Positions 26,361 through 36,392 of a stretch of 64,000 bases of DNA are shown piece after piece; position 1 is the stretch's first letter; each line of letters opens with the position of its first letter. The notes beneath the pieces were generated by a model. That model was given only the letters and a program-made list of their open reading frames with translations, did not search any database and had not been told where the DNA came from. Source of the DNA: Candidatus Fermentibacterota bacterium (lineage in GTDB: Bacteria; Fermentibacterota; Fermentibacteria; Fermentibacterales; Fermentibacteraceae). Both the position numbers and the translations under genes were made by a program. The stretch covers positions 1-64,000 of the forward strand of contig PDSZ01000040.1 of assembly GCA_002748705.1 (NCBI GenBank), read 5' to 3'.

Positions 26361-27664
26361 AAGTCTCCTCTGCCTATTCCGTAATAGACAAAACCCTTCT
26401 TACGGAGAGAACTGGGGTTCCAGATATTCCTGCCGTCAAAAATCGTTCTGGTTCTGAGAAGCTTGCCTATTCTGTCAAAATCAGGTTCTCTGAACTCAGT
26501 CCACTCGGTGACCAGAACAAGAGCATCTGCCCCTTCAATGGCATCATAGCAGGTACTGGAATACTCTATTCTGTCTCCCAGAATTGTTCTTGCATAATCA
26601 GTGGCCTCAGGATCGTATGCCTTGACAGAAGCGCCTCTTTCCAGAAGCTCATTGATTATCACAATAGCAGGTGCCTCTCTCATATCGTCGGTGTTCGGTT
26701 TGAATGAGAGACCCCAGATACCAAAAGTCCTGCCTTTGAGATCTTCACCGAACTCTCTGGTAATCTTTCGCCCCATGACCTTTTTCTGAGCAATGTTAAC
26801 CTCTGTAACCGCCTGAAGAATATCCAGATGGTAACCGTATTCATCTGATGTGTGTCTGAGAGCCTTTACATCCTTGGGAAAACAGCTGCCGCCGAAGCCC
26901 ACTCCAGGAAAGATGAAATGAGGACCTATACGGGTATCGCTGCCGATTCCACGCCTGATATCCTGAACATCAGCCCCTACAACATCGCAAAGGTTGGCTA
27001 TCTCGTTCATGAAACTTATCTTGGTGGCCAGAAGACTGTTGGCAACATATTTGGTAAGTTCTGCAGACCTGTTGCTCATTATGTAGATAGGATTGTTGGT
27101 TCTGACAAAGGGCCTGTAAAGTTCCTCCATGGTCTCGGCAACCTGCTGGTCATCGGTTCCTATCACCACCCTGTCAGGCTTCATGAAGTCATCAATGGCG
27201 GCGCCTTCCTTGAGAAATTCAGGGTTACTTACCACATCAACCCTGAAATCAGTGAATTTCTTCACCTCTTCAGACACGAGTTCTGCCGTACCCACAGGAA
27301 CTGTACTCTTGTTGACAACTATTCTAGGGCCGTCCATTGCTCTTCCGATATCTCCGGCTACTGCAAGAACATGCTTCAGGTCGGCACTGCCGTCTTCGTC
27401 GGGAGGGGTTCCCACAGCAATAAACACTATACTGCTGTTTCGCACAGCCATAGCGGTATCGGTGGTGAAAGAAAGCCGCTTCTCTCTTACATTTCTCTCT
27501 ATGAGCACATCAAGACCTGGCTCATAAATAGGAAGAATCCCATTTTCAAGCCCTGCTATCTTCTTTTCGTCCTTGTCTACAGAAATGACGGTATTGCCCA
27601 TTTCTGAGAGACACGCAGCGGCTACAAGACCTACATATCCGCTTCCTACTACTGCTATTTTCAT
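26357..27664 (-). CDS. ugd: UDP-glucose 6-dehydrogenase
   Basis: 435 residues. It starts MKIAVVGSGYVGLVAAACL and continues with the substrate loop N-P-E-F-L-K-E-G-A-A, the catalytic cysteine motif GVGFGGSCFPKDVKAL and the C-terminal GLSFKPNTDDMREAPA. These are diagnostic of UDP-glucose dehydrogenase, which makes UDP-glucuronate. It is the first gene of a four-gene polysaccharide operon and overlaps the next gene by 4 nt. About 160 bp upstream separate it from selB, leaving room for a promoter. Confidence 0.95.
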   Translation of the reverse strand: MKIAVVGSGYVGLVAAACLSEMGNTVISVDKDEKKIAGLENGILPIYEPGLDVLIERNVREKRLSFTTDTAMAVRNSSIVFIAVGTPPDEDGSADLKHVLAVAGDIGRAMDGPRIVVNKSTVPVGTAELVSEEVKKFTDFRVDVVSNPEFLKEGAAIDDFMKPDRVVIGTDDQQVAETMEELYRPFVRTNNPIYIMSNRSAELTKYVANSLLATKISFMNEIANLCDVVGADVQDIRRGIGSDTRIGPHFIFPGVGFGGSCFPKDVKALRHTSDEYGYHLDILQAVTEVNIAQKKVMGRKITREFGEDLKGRTFGIWGLSFKPNTDDMREAPAIVIINELLERGASVKAYDPEATDYARTILGDRIEYSSTCYDAIEGADALVLVTEWTEFREPDFDRIGKLLRTRTIFDGRNIWNPSSLRKKGFVYYGIGRGDL

Positions 27665-27744
27665 CTGGTTTCTCCTCTGATCTGGGAGTATAGAAGATTT
27701 ATTTCTGCTCTTTTCCGTATTCTAGCTGAAAGGCCGAGAATACG

Positions 27745-27775
27745 AAAAATACAGCCGTTTGTAAAGAACGGCTTA
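27745..27775 (-). terminator. Terminator of selAB
   Basis: On the minus strand AGCCGTT-CTTTACA-AACGGCT is followed by GTATTTTTCG. It lies ~50 bp after the selB stop. Confidence 0.8.
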
Positions 27776-27827
27776 ACTGAACACTGACAAGGGTAAGGTA
27801 CCCTGATCAGCGGCGGTGGTTCAACCA

Positions 27828-29723
27828 TTATGTTTTATCTTTGCCTGTGAGCACCCTGCAATCATCTATCCTTTTTGTATCACCGGAACTGTCCATAAGC
27901 TCAGCCCACAGCAATGCTATTCTGCGTGATACTCCAAGGCTCTCCCTGAGTTCCCCCAATCGGAACTGGTTTGTTCCGAAACTCTCACTAACTTTTCTCA
28001 CAGCTTCTGAGTAGATACCTGGAGTGGAAACCAGACCTTCTGTGAGAAGAATAACCATACCTCTGGCAATAAGTCCATCCACATCCTCAGAAGTACAGTT
28101 GCTCAAAGGAAGCTGACACCCCTTTAATCCGGCTTTCTCTATATCGGAGACTATGTACCTTGCAGCAACTGCATGTTCACCTTCAAGGTCTGCAGGAAAA
28201 TCGGCAACAGCAAGGAACTCTCCTCTTCTTTCAATCTCTCCCTTTTCCTCAAGATCAGCCAGAGAGAACCTTATGGCCCATACAGGTGTCTCTGATGGCA
28301 GATTTCTGGCCAGAAAAGCAGAAGGAAGACCTGGACTCAGAGGCACCCTTCGGTGAAAGGTTTTCACACTTCCCAGTATTTTCTTCTGAAGATCTTCCAC
28401 TGCAGCGGTGAGCATTATTCTTGCTGATTTTCCCTCGCCCACTGTAACTGCTCTGCCCTGCTTCTCCAGAGATTCAACTGCCTCCTGAAACTCCACAGGT
28501 TCCACTCCTGTACGGTCTATCCAGCTCATGACCTGAATGAAGTGGCCTTGAGCGTCTTCCATTGCTTCATAAAGCAAATCCTCAACATCACCGTGGGAGA
28601 GGAGATCCAGGTGTTCCATTCTGGCAGCTCTGAACCTGGACCTGACTTTGCTTGTATCAGTGTCAAGTATTACCCCGCCACCGATGGTAACCACAGGGGA
28701 GTACCTTCTTATTACAAAGCGGTCTCCAGGCATTGCCACCACAGGATGTTCAAGCTGAAAATGAACATATCCTGTTTCGCCTCTGGGAAGAGGGCGGCCT
28801 TCAACAGGTACAGCCCTTGCCATAACTTCGGCGGTTCCCACATGAAACCTTACCCTTTGCCTGACAAGCAGATCAATATTCACTGAAAGCATGGTGCAAA
28901 TGGTATCCAGACTGCTGAGTATTTTAAGAAATCCCGGCTCACCTGCAACACTTCCCCTGTGAACATCTTCCTTTTTCAGTCCAGTTAGATTAAGGGCTAT
29001 TCTGTCCCCTGCTGTACCGCTCTTCACATTCCTGGTGTCGTTAACCCCAAGCTCTCTGAGCCTGTACTGTTTCCCTGCAGGCTGAAGTTCAATTGTATCT
29101 CCCTCTCTCACCGTTCCAGAAAGCCCGGTTCCGCAGATAATTGTACCGAAACCCTTAAGGGAGAATATTCTGTCCACAGGCATCTTGAAACGGCCCTCAG
29201 AGCTTTTGCCCTCTATACTCTCAGCCATATTCACTATGGCTTCACGGAGCTGCTCAATGCCCTGACCGGTAACTGATGAAACCCTCACAACAGGGGCGCC
29301 TTCAGCCGGGGTTCCCTTCAATGCTTCCATAATTTCTTCCTGAGCCAGTTCAATAAGCTCTTCATCCACAAGATCGCACTTGGAGAGCGCCACTATACCC
29401 CTGTCAACTTCCAGCAGTCTCAGTATGTCAAGATGCTCTCTTGTCTGGGGCATAACACCCTCGTCGGCGGAAACCACCAGCAGAAAACAGTCAACCGTTG
29501 AAACACCTGCCACCATTGTCTTTACAAATTTCTCGTGACCGGGAACATCTATGCAGGATATGGTCTTACCTGATGGGGTCTCCATGAAAACATAGCCCAG
29601 CTCAATGGTGATACCTCTGGCTTTCTCTTCCTTCAGTCGATCAGGATCCCTTCCGGTGAGCTTCAGCATAAGGGTACTCTTGCCGTGGTCTATGTGCCCT
29701 GCGGTTCCTATTATTACCCCCAC
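27828..29723 (-). CDS. selB: Selenocysteine-specific elongation factor SelB
   Basis: 631 residues, full length for SelB. It has the EF-Tu-like GTPase start [14 protein letters not shown], with D-x-x-G as [12 protein letters not shown] and S-K-C-D as the guanine-specificity motif. Domains 2 and 3 follow, then a C-terminal half with winged-helix repeats (about 380-631) that recognise the SECIS hairpin in selenoprotein mRNAs. It delivers Sec-tRNA to UGA codons. It overlaps selA by 10 nt. Its presence makes UGA recoding in this genome credible, including the two candidate ORFs described in this window. Confidence 0.96.
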   Translation of the reverse strand: MGVIIGTAGHIDHGKSTLMLKLTGRDPDRLKEEKARGITIELGYVFMETPSGKTISCIDVPGHEKFVKTMVAGVSTVDCFLLVVSADEGVMPQTREHLDILRLLEVDRGIVALSKCDLVDEELIELAQEEIMEALKGTPAEGAPVVRVSSVTGQGIEQLREAIVNMAESIEGKSSEGRFKMPVDRIFSLKGFGTIICGTGLSGTVREGDTIELQPAGKQYRLRELGVNDTRNVKSGTAGDRIALNLTGLKKEDVHRGSVAGEPGFLKILSSLDTICTMLSVNIDLLVRQRVRFHVGTAEVMARAVPVEGRPLPRGETGYVHFQLEHPVVAMPGDRFVIRRYSPVVTIGGGVILDTDTSKVRSRFRAARMEHLDLLSHGDVEDLLYEAMEDAQGHFIQVMSWIDRTGVEPVEFQEAVESLEKQGRAVTVGEGKSARIMLTAAVEDLQKKILGSVKTFHRRVPLSPGLPSAFLARNLPSETPVWAIRFSLADLEEKGEIERRGEFLAVADFPADLEGEHAVAARYIVSDIEKAGLKGCQLPLSNCTSEDVDGLIARGMVILLTEGLVSTPGIYSEAVRKVSESFGTNQFRLGELRESLGVSRRIALLWAELMDSSGDTKRIDDCRVLTGKDKT

Positions 29724-31096
29724 AGCTCACCTGCTTTTTCTGCTACAAGCCCTGCAAGCATTTCATCCTGCTCAGGAGCTACCGCTCTCAGATCAAGCTG
29801 CAGAGCATCGTTCTCCACCCGGCACGCAACAGCAGGGCTTGAAAGCCTCAGGGCAGAGGCCAGCTTTTCAGGATCAGGACACCTTACAGAAACACCTGCA
29901 GAGGGAATGGCAAAGTCAGGCAGACTTCCGCTGCCTACAAAACTGTCCATGCTGCCCACTGAAACAACAAGATTCTCTGACTGTTCAAGAATCCCTGTAA
30001 TTACCTGAGCCCTCTCTCTGAGTTTTTCAACAGGAACAGAGAAAGAACGGTACACAGGATGGTTCTCTGCGATGTATTCAGGGGTTTCCAGGAAAATGCG
30101 AAGAGAAGCCTGCAGCGCTGCTATAGTTAGTTTTCCAACCCTGAGAGCCCTTGCCAGAGGATGTTTCTTTATTCTGCTCAGATACTTTTCTCTGCCAAGA
30201 ATAATACCTGCCTGTGGACCCCCGATCAGTTTGTCTCCGGAACAGGTTATTACATCAGCACCTGTTTTTACACTGTGAACTATGGTAGGCTCAGATGGAA
30301 TACCGAACTTATTCAATGGAATCAGGCTTCCTGCACCGAGATCATCTATTACAGGAATTCCCCGCTGCCGGCCCAGAGCCACCAGTTCCTCAAGTTCCAC
30401 CTCACCGGTGAAACCCTTTACCCTGTAGTTGGAGGGATGAACCCTGAGAATGGCAGCAGTGTTTTCTGTTACAGCATTCTCATAATCCCTAAGATGGGTC
30501 CTGTTGGTACACCCTACTTCAACCATTGTGCAATTGCTCTGCTTCATGACTTCAGGTATTCTGAATGAACCGCCTATCTCTACCAGCTGTCCTCTGGAAA
30601 CAATAACTTCCTTTCCTGCTGCCATAGCCGATAGAACCAGAAGAGTGGCTCCTGCATTGTTGTTAGCAACTGTTGCAGCTTCAGCGCCTGTAATGGCAGT
30701 TATCAAGTGAGCAATATGCTCATCCCTGCTGCCCCTCTTTCCTGTTTTTCTGTTCCACTGCAGAACAGAATACCCGCTTGCCACCCTGCGAACCGCCTCT
30801 ATAGCCGCAGGAGGCAGGCTGGCCCTTCCCAGTGCTGTGTGCAGAACTATACCGGTTGCGTTTATAACAGTCTCCATAGTTGGTCTGCTTCCGGCAGAGG
30901 CCAGCTCAACACATCTGCTTATTATCTGATCAATACCTGGCAGTTCGCCTCCTGACGCAACTGTCTCACGAGCCCATAGAATACCGGCTCTTGCCGCTTC
31001 CCTCAGTTCAAGAGGGGTCAGACCTGTTAATTTGTCGTTGATTACCGGTACTATCTGGTGAACTGCCGGCAGGTTCTTAAGTTGTTCCATCCCCAT
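29714..31096 (-). CDS. selA: L-seryl-tRNA(Sec) selenium transferase
   Basis: 460 residues, PLP-dependent. Visible features are the N-terminal helical region (about 1-70), [15 protein letters not shown], and the PLP-lysine segment [16 protein letters not shown]. It converts Ser-tRNA(Sec) to Sec-tRNA(Sec) using selenophosphate in the bacterial one-step pathway. It is the first gene of a two-gene operon with selB. No selC or selD is visible in the window, so they must lie elsewhere if the pathway is complete. Confidence 0.97.
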   Translation of the reverse strand: MGMEQLKNLPAVHQIVPVINDKLTGLTPLELREAARAGILWARETVASGGELPGIDQIISRCVELASAGSRPTMETVINATGIVLHTALGRASLPPAAIEAVRRVASGYSVLQWNRKTGKRGSRDEHIAHLITAITGAEAATVANNNAGATLLVLSAMAAGKEVIVSRGQLVEIGGSFRIPEVMKQSNCTMVEVGCTNRTHLRDYENAVTENTAAILRVHPSNYRVKGFTGEVELEELVALGRQRGIPVIDDLGAGSLIPLNKFGIPSEPTIVHSVKTGADVITCSGDKLIGGPQAGIILGREKYLSRIKKHPLARALRVGKLTIAALQASLRIFLETPEYIAENHPVYRSFSVPVEKLRERAQVITGILEQSENLVVSVGSMDSFVGSGSLPDFAIPSAGVSVRCPDPEKLASALRLSSPAVACRVENDALQLDLRAVAPEQDEMLAGLVAEKAGELWG

Positions 31097-31746
31097 GATA
31101 ACTCCTGACAGAAGAATGAATGCTGCTGTTTTTCATCCTCTGAAGAATAGGAGGAAGTGATAGCTGAAGCAAGCACCGGAGAGCAGCGGAAGAATCAGTA
31201 AACCGTTACAACTCTGAATGACGCATGGAACAGCTTCTTCATAAAACTGCAGCCAATGCGTAAGACATTATTAAATCAAGTCTTTCATGTGATTTGGCAG
31301 GAGAGAAAAGCCATTAATGTTTTCTGCTTCCTTTTCTGTTTTAACTAAGATAAGAACCTGGTAAAAGAGTATGCAGGTTTCAGGCCTGCCAGAGAGAAAA
31401 CAGGTATTACCATGAGACTTTACATATTTTATATAGCAATAAAGTGAGTGCAGATTCAATATTATTAATTTAAAAGGTAGAACATTTCAACTGCTCAGGT
31501 TTTGATTCCTGCCGATACACCTTACAGAATACCAGCTATTCCATAACTGAGATTTCACACAGAACTTGAAAAGTTAACTTCTTAATCTTTCTAATGTTAC
31601 TCCTGCTGTATCTGAAAAATCTGCTTACGAACTGCTTGAATCAACACACCTGCCTGCATACTCCGGCACTTCAGCCTGAGCGGTCATCGTTCACCTTACA
31701 GGTATTCATTGCTGCCGGTCAGGCCGGAAACCAAAGATCATTCAGA
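31097..31746. other. 650-bp gene-free region upstream of selA
   Basis: No supported ORF or RNA gene. I looked for a long-variable-arm tRNA(Sec) on both strands and found no T-arm consensus. The region is AT-richer than its surroundings and separates two minus-strand genes, so it should carry the selA promoter, but no convincing -35/-10 pair stands out. Confidence 0.4.
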
Positions 31747-33924
31747 CTAAGGAATAACAACGCTCCTTGTGACAGCTGTTCTTCCCAGGGCTTCCACTGT
31801 TACGAAATACATTCCAGGAAGAAGATTACAGCTGAGTTCCAGTCTGCCTGATTCAGGAACCGAGTATCTGGAGTCTACAATTCTTCCGGAAGTGTCGTAT
31901 ATACTTACAAGGGCAGGTTCACCTTCGGGATAACCGGAGATACTGAGTGAAATCATGCCGTTTACGGATGGATTAAGAGCGCAAAGCCCGAAACCCTGAG
32001 AAGGGCTTTCTTCCTCAACACCCAAAGGATCAATATCTATTGTGAGAAGATGATCACCGTCAGGTCTTGAACCGGCCACCGCAAAAAGCCTGTCTCCGCT
32101 TCTGAGTTCCCATGGAATTGAATTGCCGTCCAGATAAACTCCATTGACAATATCAGATGGACCAAGCATGGCGCAGAAGGTAAGTCCCTCAGGCACATAT
32201 CCGTTAAAAGCCAGACTGAGTTCATCCCCCTGGCCAACTATAGAGGTGGTATTTATATTAAAACAGTCTTCAAGAAAATCTCCGTATTCACCTGGAAACA
32301 TCCACATAAAGTTTTCGTAGTCGTTTTCCAGGCTTGTGAGAACGCTGTCCACTCTGTTGTAGGCAGTGGGGTTAACAGTTCCGCAGCCAGCGTCAAGCAT
32401 GTTAATGGGATGACATCCCATCAGCCCGAACTTACCCCTGTCCATCGAATAAGCAAGAATCTCACCTGGAACCGGAACACTGTAGTCACCCCACCAGACG
32501 GAATTAGAACCCCATATTCTACCATTTACTGTCTGATAACGGGATATCCACTGGTTCTTGAATTGCTTTCCTGCATACCAGTCGATAAGCCTCCATCCGT
32601 TGCAGAAGAATGTGAAGCCATGGTCAATTATGGCCTGCAGACCGCTCAAGGAAGTACGGTGACCGGAGAATCGTATAACTCTTACCATGTTGGTGTCCAG
32701 ACCGCAGGCGTCCAGATCCAGCATATTTACCCTGAATCTCTCCTGATGCTCTTCAGGTTCATAGGTAATGAACTCGTGGAATTCTCCGTATGAAGAATCA
32801 GGATTGGGAGTATGATGGTATCCGTGACTGCCCATTCGAACCCTGTCAGCCCAGGGGTAAATGTCGTTCTGAATGTTCAGCATCCACTGAAGATACTCAG
32901 GAGTGGCTTCTGTTGACATGCGCCAAGTGCCGTGCCAGTGGGACCAGCTGTCCTCATAGCCAGGCTCGTACCATACTGAATCCCTGTTAGGTGTCAGTAT
33001 TCCATCTGGAAGGATTATCCAGTTCATTTTCATTTCCGGATGGATTTCAAGCAGGTTTATCAGAGCGGCACTCACAACCTCATCGCCCTCCGGTGTCTCC
33101 GAAAAACCCCATATGTCTCCCTGATCCGGATGAATGAATGTAAGCTCATCCATCATCCATGCCGCTGCCCTTTCAGCGCCGTTCAGATGACCGCTGATGA
33201 ACACAGGGGCAAAATACTCATCAAGTGAAAGCCTTACATAGTATTCTTCTGTCTGTCCGGCAGGAATTATGGAATGAAGATCAGGCCCTACTGCAGTTTC
33301 CCTGGGCTCCTCAACCTCAAGTATTCGAAGGGAAAGGTAGGCATAACTGTCATGATCCAGAACCACCGACATACTCTTAGCAGTGTTGGGCATAAGGAAC
33401 ACAGCAGAGGGGAGCCCTCCTGAAAGCCTGAAAACCTGATCACCTGAGAATCTCTGCCAGTCATGTGTTCCGTCGAGAGCAAATACTTCATCCACAGCGC
33501 TCTGGTTCATGGCGCTGATGGTGTCCCAGCCCATAATGCCGTAATCTATCTCAAGCGGTGACAACACCTCTGTATCTTCCGTGAAAAGGAATTTGTATCT
33601 CATCTCGAGACCTCTGCCTACAAGGGTGTAGTCGATGGTTATTGCCACAGGAAGAGCGTCAGAGCCATCGGTCATGTGGGTGGAGTGAAAGGTGAGGGAT
33701 GTATCGCTGGAAACGGTTACAACACCGTTTGCCGGAAGATAGCAACCGGTATTGATACCGGAGAACTGAAGCCCTGAGGTAATCTCAGAACCTGACCACT
33801 TGTCCTTAAGAAGGACAATAGCGCCAGGTCTGTAAGCGCAGAGAGCATCGTTCACTGTAACCGAAACCGAACCATTTTGAATAGTATGATATGTTGAAAA
33901 GAGAACGAGTATAAGGGAGAACAT
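31747..33924 (-). CDS. Secreted polysaccharide-deacetylase-like protein with C-terminal sorting domain
   Basis: 725 residues. A signal peptide (about 1-12) is followed by a beta-rich N-terminal half (about 15-260). The central domain (about 270-560) carries DELTFIHPDQGD, a histidine motif in GSHGYHHTPNPDS, and V-I-R-F-S-G-H-R-T. This resembles the NodB-type deacetylase / glycoside hydrolase fold with its metal-binding histidines. The last ~75 residues form a type-A-like sorting domain (S-I-Y-D-T-S-G-R-I-V, ending G-M-Y-F-V-T-V-E), the kind that directs proteins through type IX-like secretion in FCB bacteria. It is monocistronic. Substrate unknown; the enzymatic class is inferred from motifs only. 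Confidence 0.65.
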   Translation of the reverse strand: MFSLILVLFSTYHTIQNGSVSVTVNDALCAYRPGAIVLLKDKWSGSEITSGLQFSGINTGCYLPANGVVTVSSDTSLTFHSTHMTDGSDALPVAITIDYTLVGRGLEMRYKFLFTEDTEVLSPLEIDYGIMGWDTISAMNQSAVDEVFALDGTHDWQRFSGDQVFRLSGGLPSAVFLMPNTAKSMSVVLDHDSYAYLSLRILEVEEPRETAVGPDLHSIIPAGQTEEYYVRLSLDEYFAPVFISGHLNGAERAAAWMMDELTFIHPDQGDIWGFSETPEGDEVVSAALINLLEIHPEMKMNWIILPDGILTPNRDSVWYEPGYEDSWSHWHGTWRMSTEATPEYLQWMLNIQNDIYPWADRVRMGSHGYHHTPNPDSSYGEFHEFITYEPEEHQERFRVNMLDLDACGLDTNMVRVIRFSGHRTSLSGLQAIIDHGFTFFCNGWRLIDWYAGKQFKNQWISRYQTVNGRIWGSNSVWWGDYSVPVPGEILAYSMDRGKFGLMGCHPINMLDAGCGTVNPTAYNRVDSVLTSLENDYENFMWMFPGEYGDFLEDCFNINTTSIVGQGDELSLAFNGYVPEGLTFCAMLGPSDIVNGVYLDGNSIPWELRSGDRLFAVAGSRPDGDHLLTIDIDPLGVEEESPSQGFGLCALNPSVNGMISLSISGYPEGEPALVSIYDTSGRIVDSRYSVPESGRLELSCNLLPGMYFVTVEALGRTAVTRSVVIP

Positions 33925-34046
33925 TTCTAACCTCCATTCTGCTATGGTTTATTGATATGCATAACCCCCCGTTCCGTCAATCCCAACTGATAACATACTA
34001 ATATGATAAAGATTACCTTCGGGCAATGCAGCAGTTTACCATATTC

Positions 34047-34084
34047 GGTTGAAGCGGGACTTTACTCAAAGTCCTGCTTCAACC
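34047..34084 (-). terminator. Hairpin after the rnf operon
   Basis: A near-perfect long inverted repeat GGTTGAAGC-GGGACTTT / AAAGTCC-TGCTTCAACC with a 4-nt loop lies just after the rnfB stop. There is no strong T-run on the minus strand, so it may act as an mRNA-end stabiliser as much as a terminator. Confidence 0.65.
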
Positions 34085-34086
34085 GG

Positions 34087-35136
34087 TCAGCATCTCTGTG
34101 CGAGAACGCCGCCCATCATTTTGATGGATTTTTTTGGGCATTTCTCTACACACTGGCCGCAACCAATACACTTATCCGCTATTACCTGATGCTTTTCTTT
34201 GACAGAACCCTCAATTGCATCAGTGGGGCAAACCCTTGTGCAGAGTGTACAGCCGATACAGGTACTGTCGATGAAGGCTTTAGGCCTGACAGGTATTCCA
34301 TCCACTATTGCGCCTATGGGGCACTCAGAAGCACAGAGACCGCAGTTTATGCACTTCTCAGGATTGATTTTCGCAAGAAAGCCGTCAATCTCGATTGCAT
34401 CTGCAGGGCAGACCTTTGCGCACTTTCTGCATCCGATGCAGGCAACAGAACAGGCTTTTCTGGCAACACCGCCTTTGTCTCTGCTTGAACAGGAGACTAT
34501 CACCTTTCTGCTTTCAGGCCAGAGTGTAATGATGTTCCTGGGACATTCCTCTATGCACTTGCCGCATGCAACGCACATTTCAGGGTCAATATCAGGAACG
34601 CCGTTATCCCCCATCTCCATTGCATTGAAGGAACATACCTCTATGCAGTCTCCGAATCCAAGACAGCCGTATGAGCAGCTTTTCTGGCCGTTCATCACGA
34701 GAGCAGCTGATTTGCAGCTTAGAGGGCCATTGTAGTTGAAGGCGTTTACAGCGGATTTTCCTCCGTTACAGAGAATAACCGCAATCTGCTTCTCCTTTTC
34801 CTCAACCTGGGCGCCCATGATCCTTCCGATTTCAGCTGCTGCAGCTGCGCCTGCAGGAGCACAGCCGTTTACAGGAGCTTTGCCCTCCACCACAGCCGAG
34901 GCATAAGCAGCGCATCCTGGAAAACCGCATCCGCCGCAGTTGGCCCCTGGAAGAACTGCCTCAATAGCCTCCATTCTCGGATCCCTGGGCACTGCAAACT
35001 TCCTGGCTGCAAATGCCAGCCCCAGGCCAAGAAGCAGACCTATGGCGCCCATTACTATTGCCGGACCGCCAACTGCTGAAAGGGTGTCCTGCTGCCGGGA
35101 AACAATGGTCAGCGCAATCATTGCTGTTGTGAGCAT
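34087..35136 (-). CDS. rnfB: Rnf complex subunit RnfB
   Basis: 349 residues. One N-terminal membrane segment is followed by the Fe-S domain N-C-G-G-C-G-F-P-G-C, then a run of six further cysteine groups of ferredoxin type (for example CVACGKCIEECP, CIGCRKCAKVCP, CINCGLCASECP, CIGCTLCTRVCP and CIGCGQCVEKCP). RnfB passes electrons from reduced ferredoxin into the membrane complex. This long, cluster-rich form resembles that of anaerobic fermenters and acetogens, not the short E. coli RsxB. It is the last gene of rnfCDGEAB, 3 bp after rnfA. Confidence 0.95.
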   Translation of the reverse strand: MLTTAMIALTIVSRQQDTLSAVGGPAIVMGAIGLLLGLGLAFAARKFAVPRDPRMEAIEAVLPGANCGGCGFPGCAAYASAVVEGKAPVNGCAPAGAAAAAEIGRIMGAQVEEKEKQIAVILCNGGKSAVNAFNYNGPLSCKSAALVMNGQKSCSYGCLGFGDCIEVCSFNAMEMGDNGVPDIDPEMCVACGKCIEECPRNIITLWPESRKVIVSCSSRDKGGVARKACSVACIGCRKCAKVCPADAIEIDGFLAKINPEKCINCGLCASECPIGAIVDGIPVRPKAFIDSTCIGCTLCTRVCPTDAIEGSVKEKHQVIADKCIGCGQCVEKCPKKSIKMMGGVLAQRC

Positions 35137-35139
35137 CGC

Positions 35140-35784
35140 TTAACCTCCCAGCCCTGCAAAGCCAAGAAAAGCTATGGACATCGCGCCGGCAATAAGAAAC
35201 GCAATAGGCAGACCCTTCAGCGCAGGGGGCACAGCTGCTGTTTCCATTCGCTCACGGAGTCCGGCCATGAGCACCAGGGCCAGTGTAAAGCCAATACCTG
35301 CAGCCACAGAGTTTATCAGAGAGTAGCCAAGGTTGAACTTCTCTTCAATGTTCAGCACAGCAACACCGAGAATGGCGCAGTTGGTGGTAATCAGAGGCAG
35401 ATAGATTCCCAGTGAGTCATAGAGAGCCGGGCTGAACTTCTGAAGAATCATCTCCACCAGCTGAACCAGGCTCGCTATGATGATAATGAAGGAAATAGTT
35501 CTGAGATAAACCATATTGTAGGGCATCAGCACATTGTGATAGACAAGCCATGATCCAAGTGTTGCAAGAACCATGACGAAAATCACAGCCGCTCCCATTC
35601 CGACAGCGCTGTCCAGCTGCCTGGACACACCAAGGAACGGACAGATACCGAGGAATCTCATAAGAACAAAGTTGTTAACAAAGATAGCGGAAAGAATTAT
35701 GGCCATCATTCTGGCTATGCTGAAAGATGGTTCGCCCCCTTCGGGAGCTGCAAGTATCACAGAAAGGAGTGCTGCAGGAGTCAT
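35140..35784 (-). CDS. rnfA: Rnf complex subunit RnfA
   Basis: 214 residues, six membrane segments. The conserved core is F-V-N-N-F-V-L-M-R-F-L-G-I-C-P-F-L-G-V-S, which holds the membrane-buried cysteine that with RnfE coordinates an Fe-S centre. L-P-L-I-T-T-N-C-A-I-L-G-V-A holds the second such cysteine. It is the Na+/H+-translocating membrane core. The start overlaps the rnfE stop by 4 nt. Confidence 0.95.
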   Translation of the reverse strand: MTPAALLSVILAAPEGGEPSFSIARMMAIILSAIFVNNFVLMRFLGICPFLGVSRQLDSAVGMGAAVIFVMVLATLGSWLVYHNVLMPYNMVYLRTISFIIIIASLVQLVEMILQKFSPALYDSLGIYLPLITTNCAILGVAVLNIEEKFNLGYSLINSVAAGIGFTLALVLMAGLRERMETAAVPPALKGLPIAFLIAGAMSIAFLGFAGLGG

Positions 35785-36392
35785 TTGTTACCTTCCTTTC
35801 TGCGCTTCTCCATGATGTTGAAGAAACCAAGAATGAAGCCCATGAGTATGAAAGCCCCTGGAGCCAGAATAGCTATAAGAACAGGCTGATTCTGGTAGGC
35901 TTCACCAAGAAGATTGATGTTAAGCCATGAACCATTGCCGATAATCTCCCTGAATGTTGCCATGATCACCATTGCGATGGTGAAGCCAAACCCCATTCCT
36001 ATACCGTCAAGGATTGAGGGAAACACCTTGTTCTTGTTGGCAAAACCCTCTGCTCTGCCCAGAATGATGCAGTTCACCACGATAAGCGGTATGAAGATAC
36101 CCAGACTCTGATGAAGTGATGGCAGATAGGCATTCATCAGCAGATCCACCAGTGTAACAAAGGTAGCTATAATAACGATGTATGCGGGAATTCTCACCTT
36201 TGCAGGAATAGCTTTTCTGAAAAGTGAAACAAGAAAATTGGAACACACCAGCACAAAAGTTGCAGCAGCGCCCATACCGAGAGCATTCTCAACACTGCTG
36301 GTAACCGCAAGGAAAGGGCACATTCCAAGAGCCTGCCTGAACACAGGATTCTCTTTGAAGAGACCCTTTGTCAGTTCCTGCATGGCGCTCAT
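35781..36392 (-). CDS. rnfE: Rnf complex subunit RnfE
   Basis: 203 residues with six membrane segments, homologous to RnfA. It has E-N-P-V-F-R-Q-A-L-G-M-C-P-F-L-A-V and I-P-L-I-V-V-N-C-I-I-L-G-R-A-E, the latter typical of RnfE. Together with RnfA it forms the central ion channel. It overlaps rnfG and rnfA by 4 nt each. Confidence 0.95.
   Translation of the reverse strand: MSAMQELTKGLFKENPVFRQALGMCPFLAVTSSVENALGMGAAATFVLVCSNFLVSLFRKAIPAKVRIPAYIVIIATFVTLVDLLMNAYLPSLHQSLGIFIPLIVVNCIILGRAEGFANKNKVFPSILDGIGMGFGFTIAMVIMATFREIIGNGSWLNINLLGEAYQNQPVLIAILAPGAFILMGFILGFFNIMEKRRKEGNK

Noticed and set aside
25506..26384. A 292-codon open frame on the plus strand
   Set aside because: It lies entirely opposite the well-supported nucleotide-sugar dehydrogenase gene, has no family resemblance and is a codon-bias shadow.
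31097..31746. A possible tRNA(Sec) gene near selA
   Set aside because: No T-arm consensus or long variable arm with an acceptor pair could be found on either strand.
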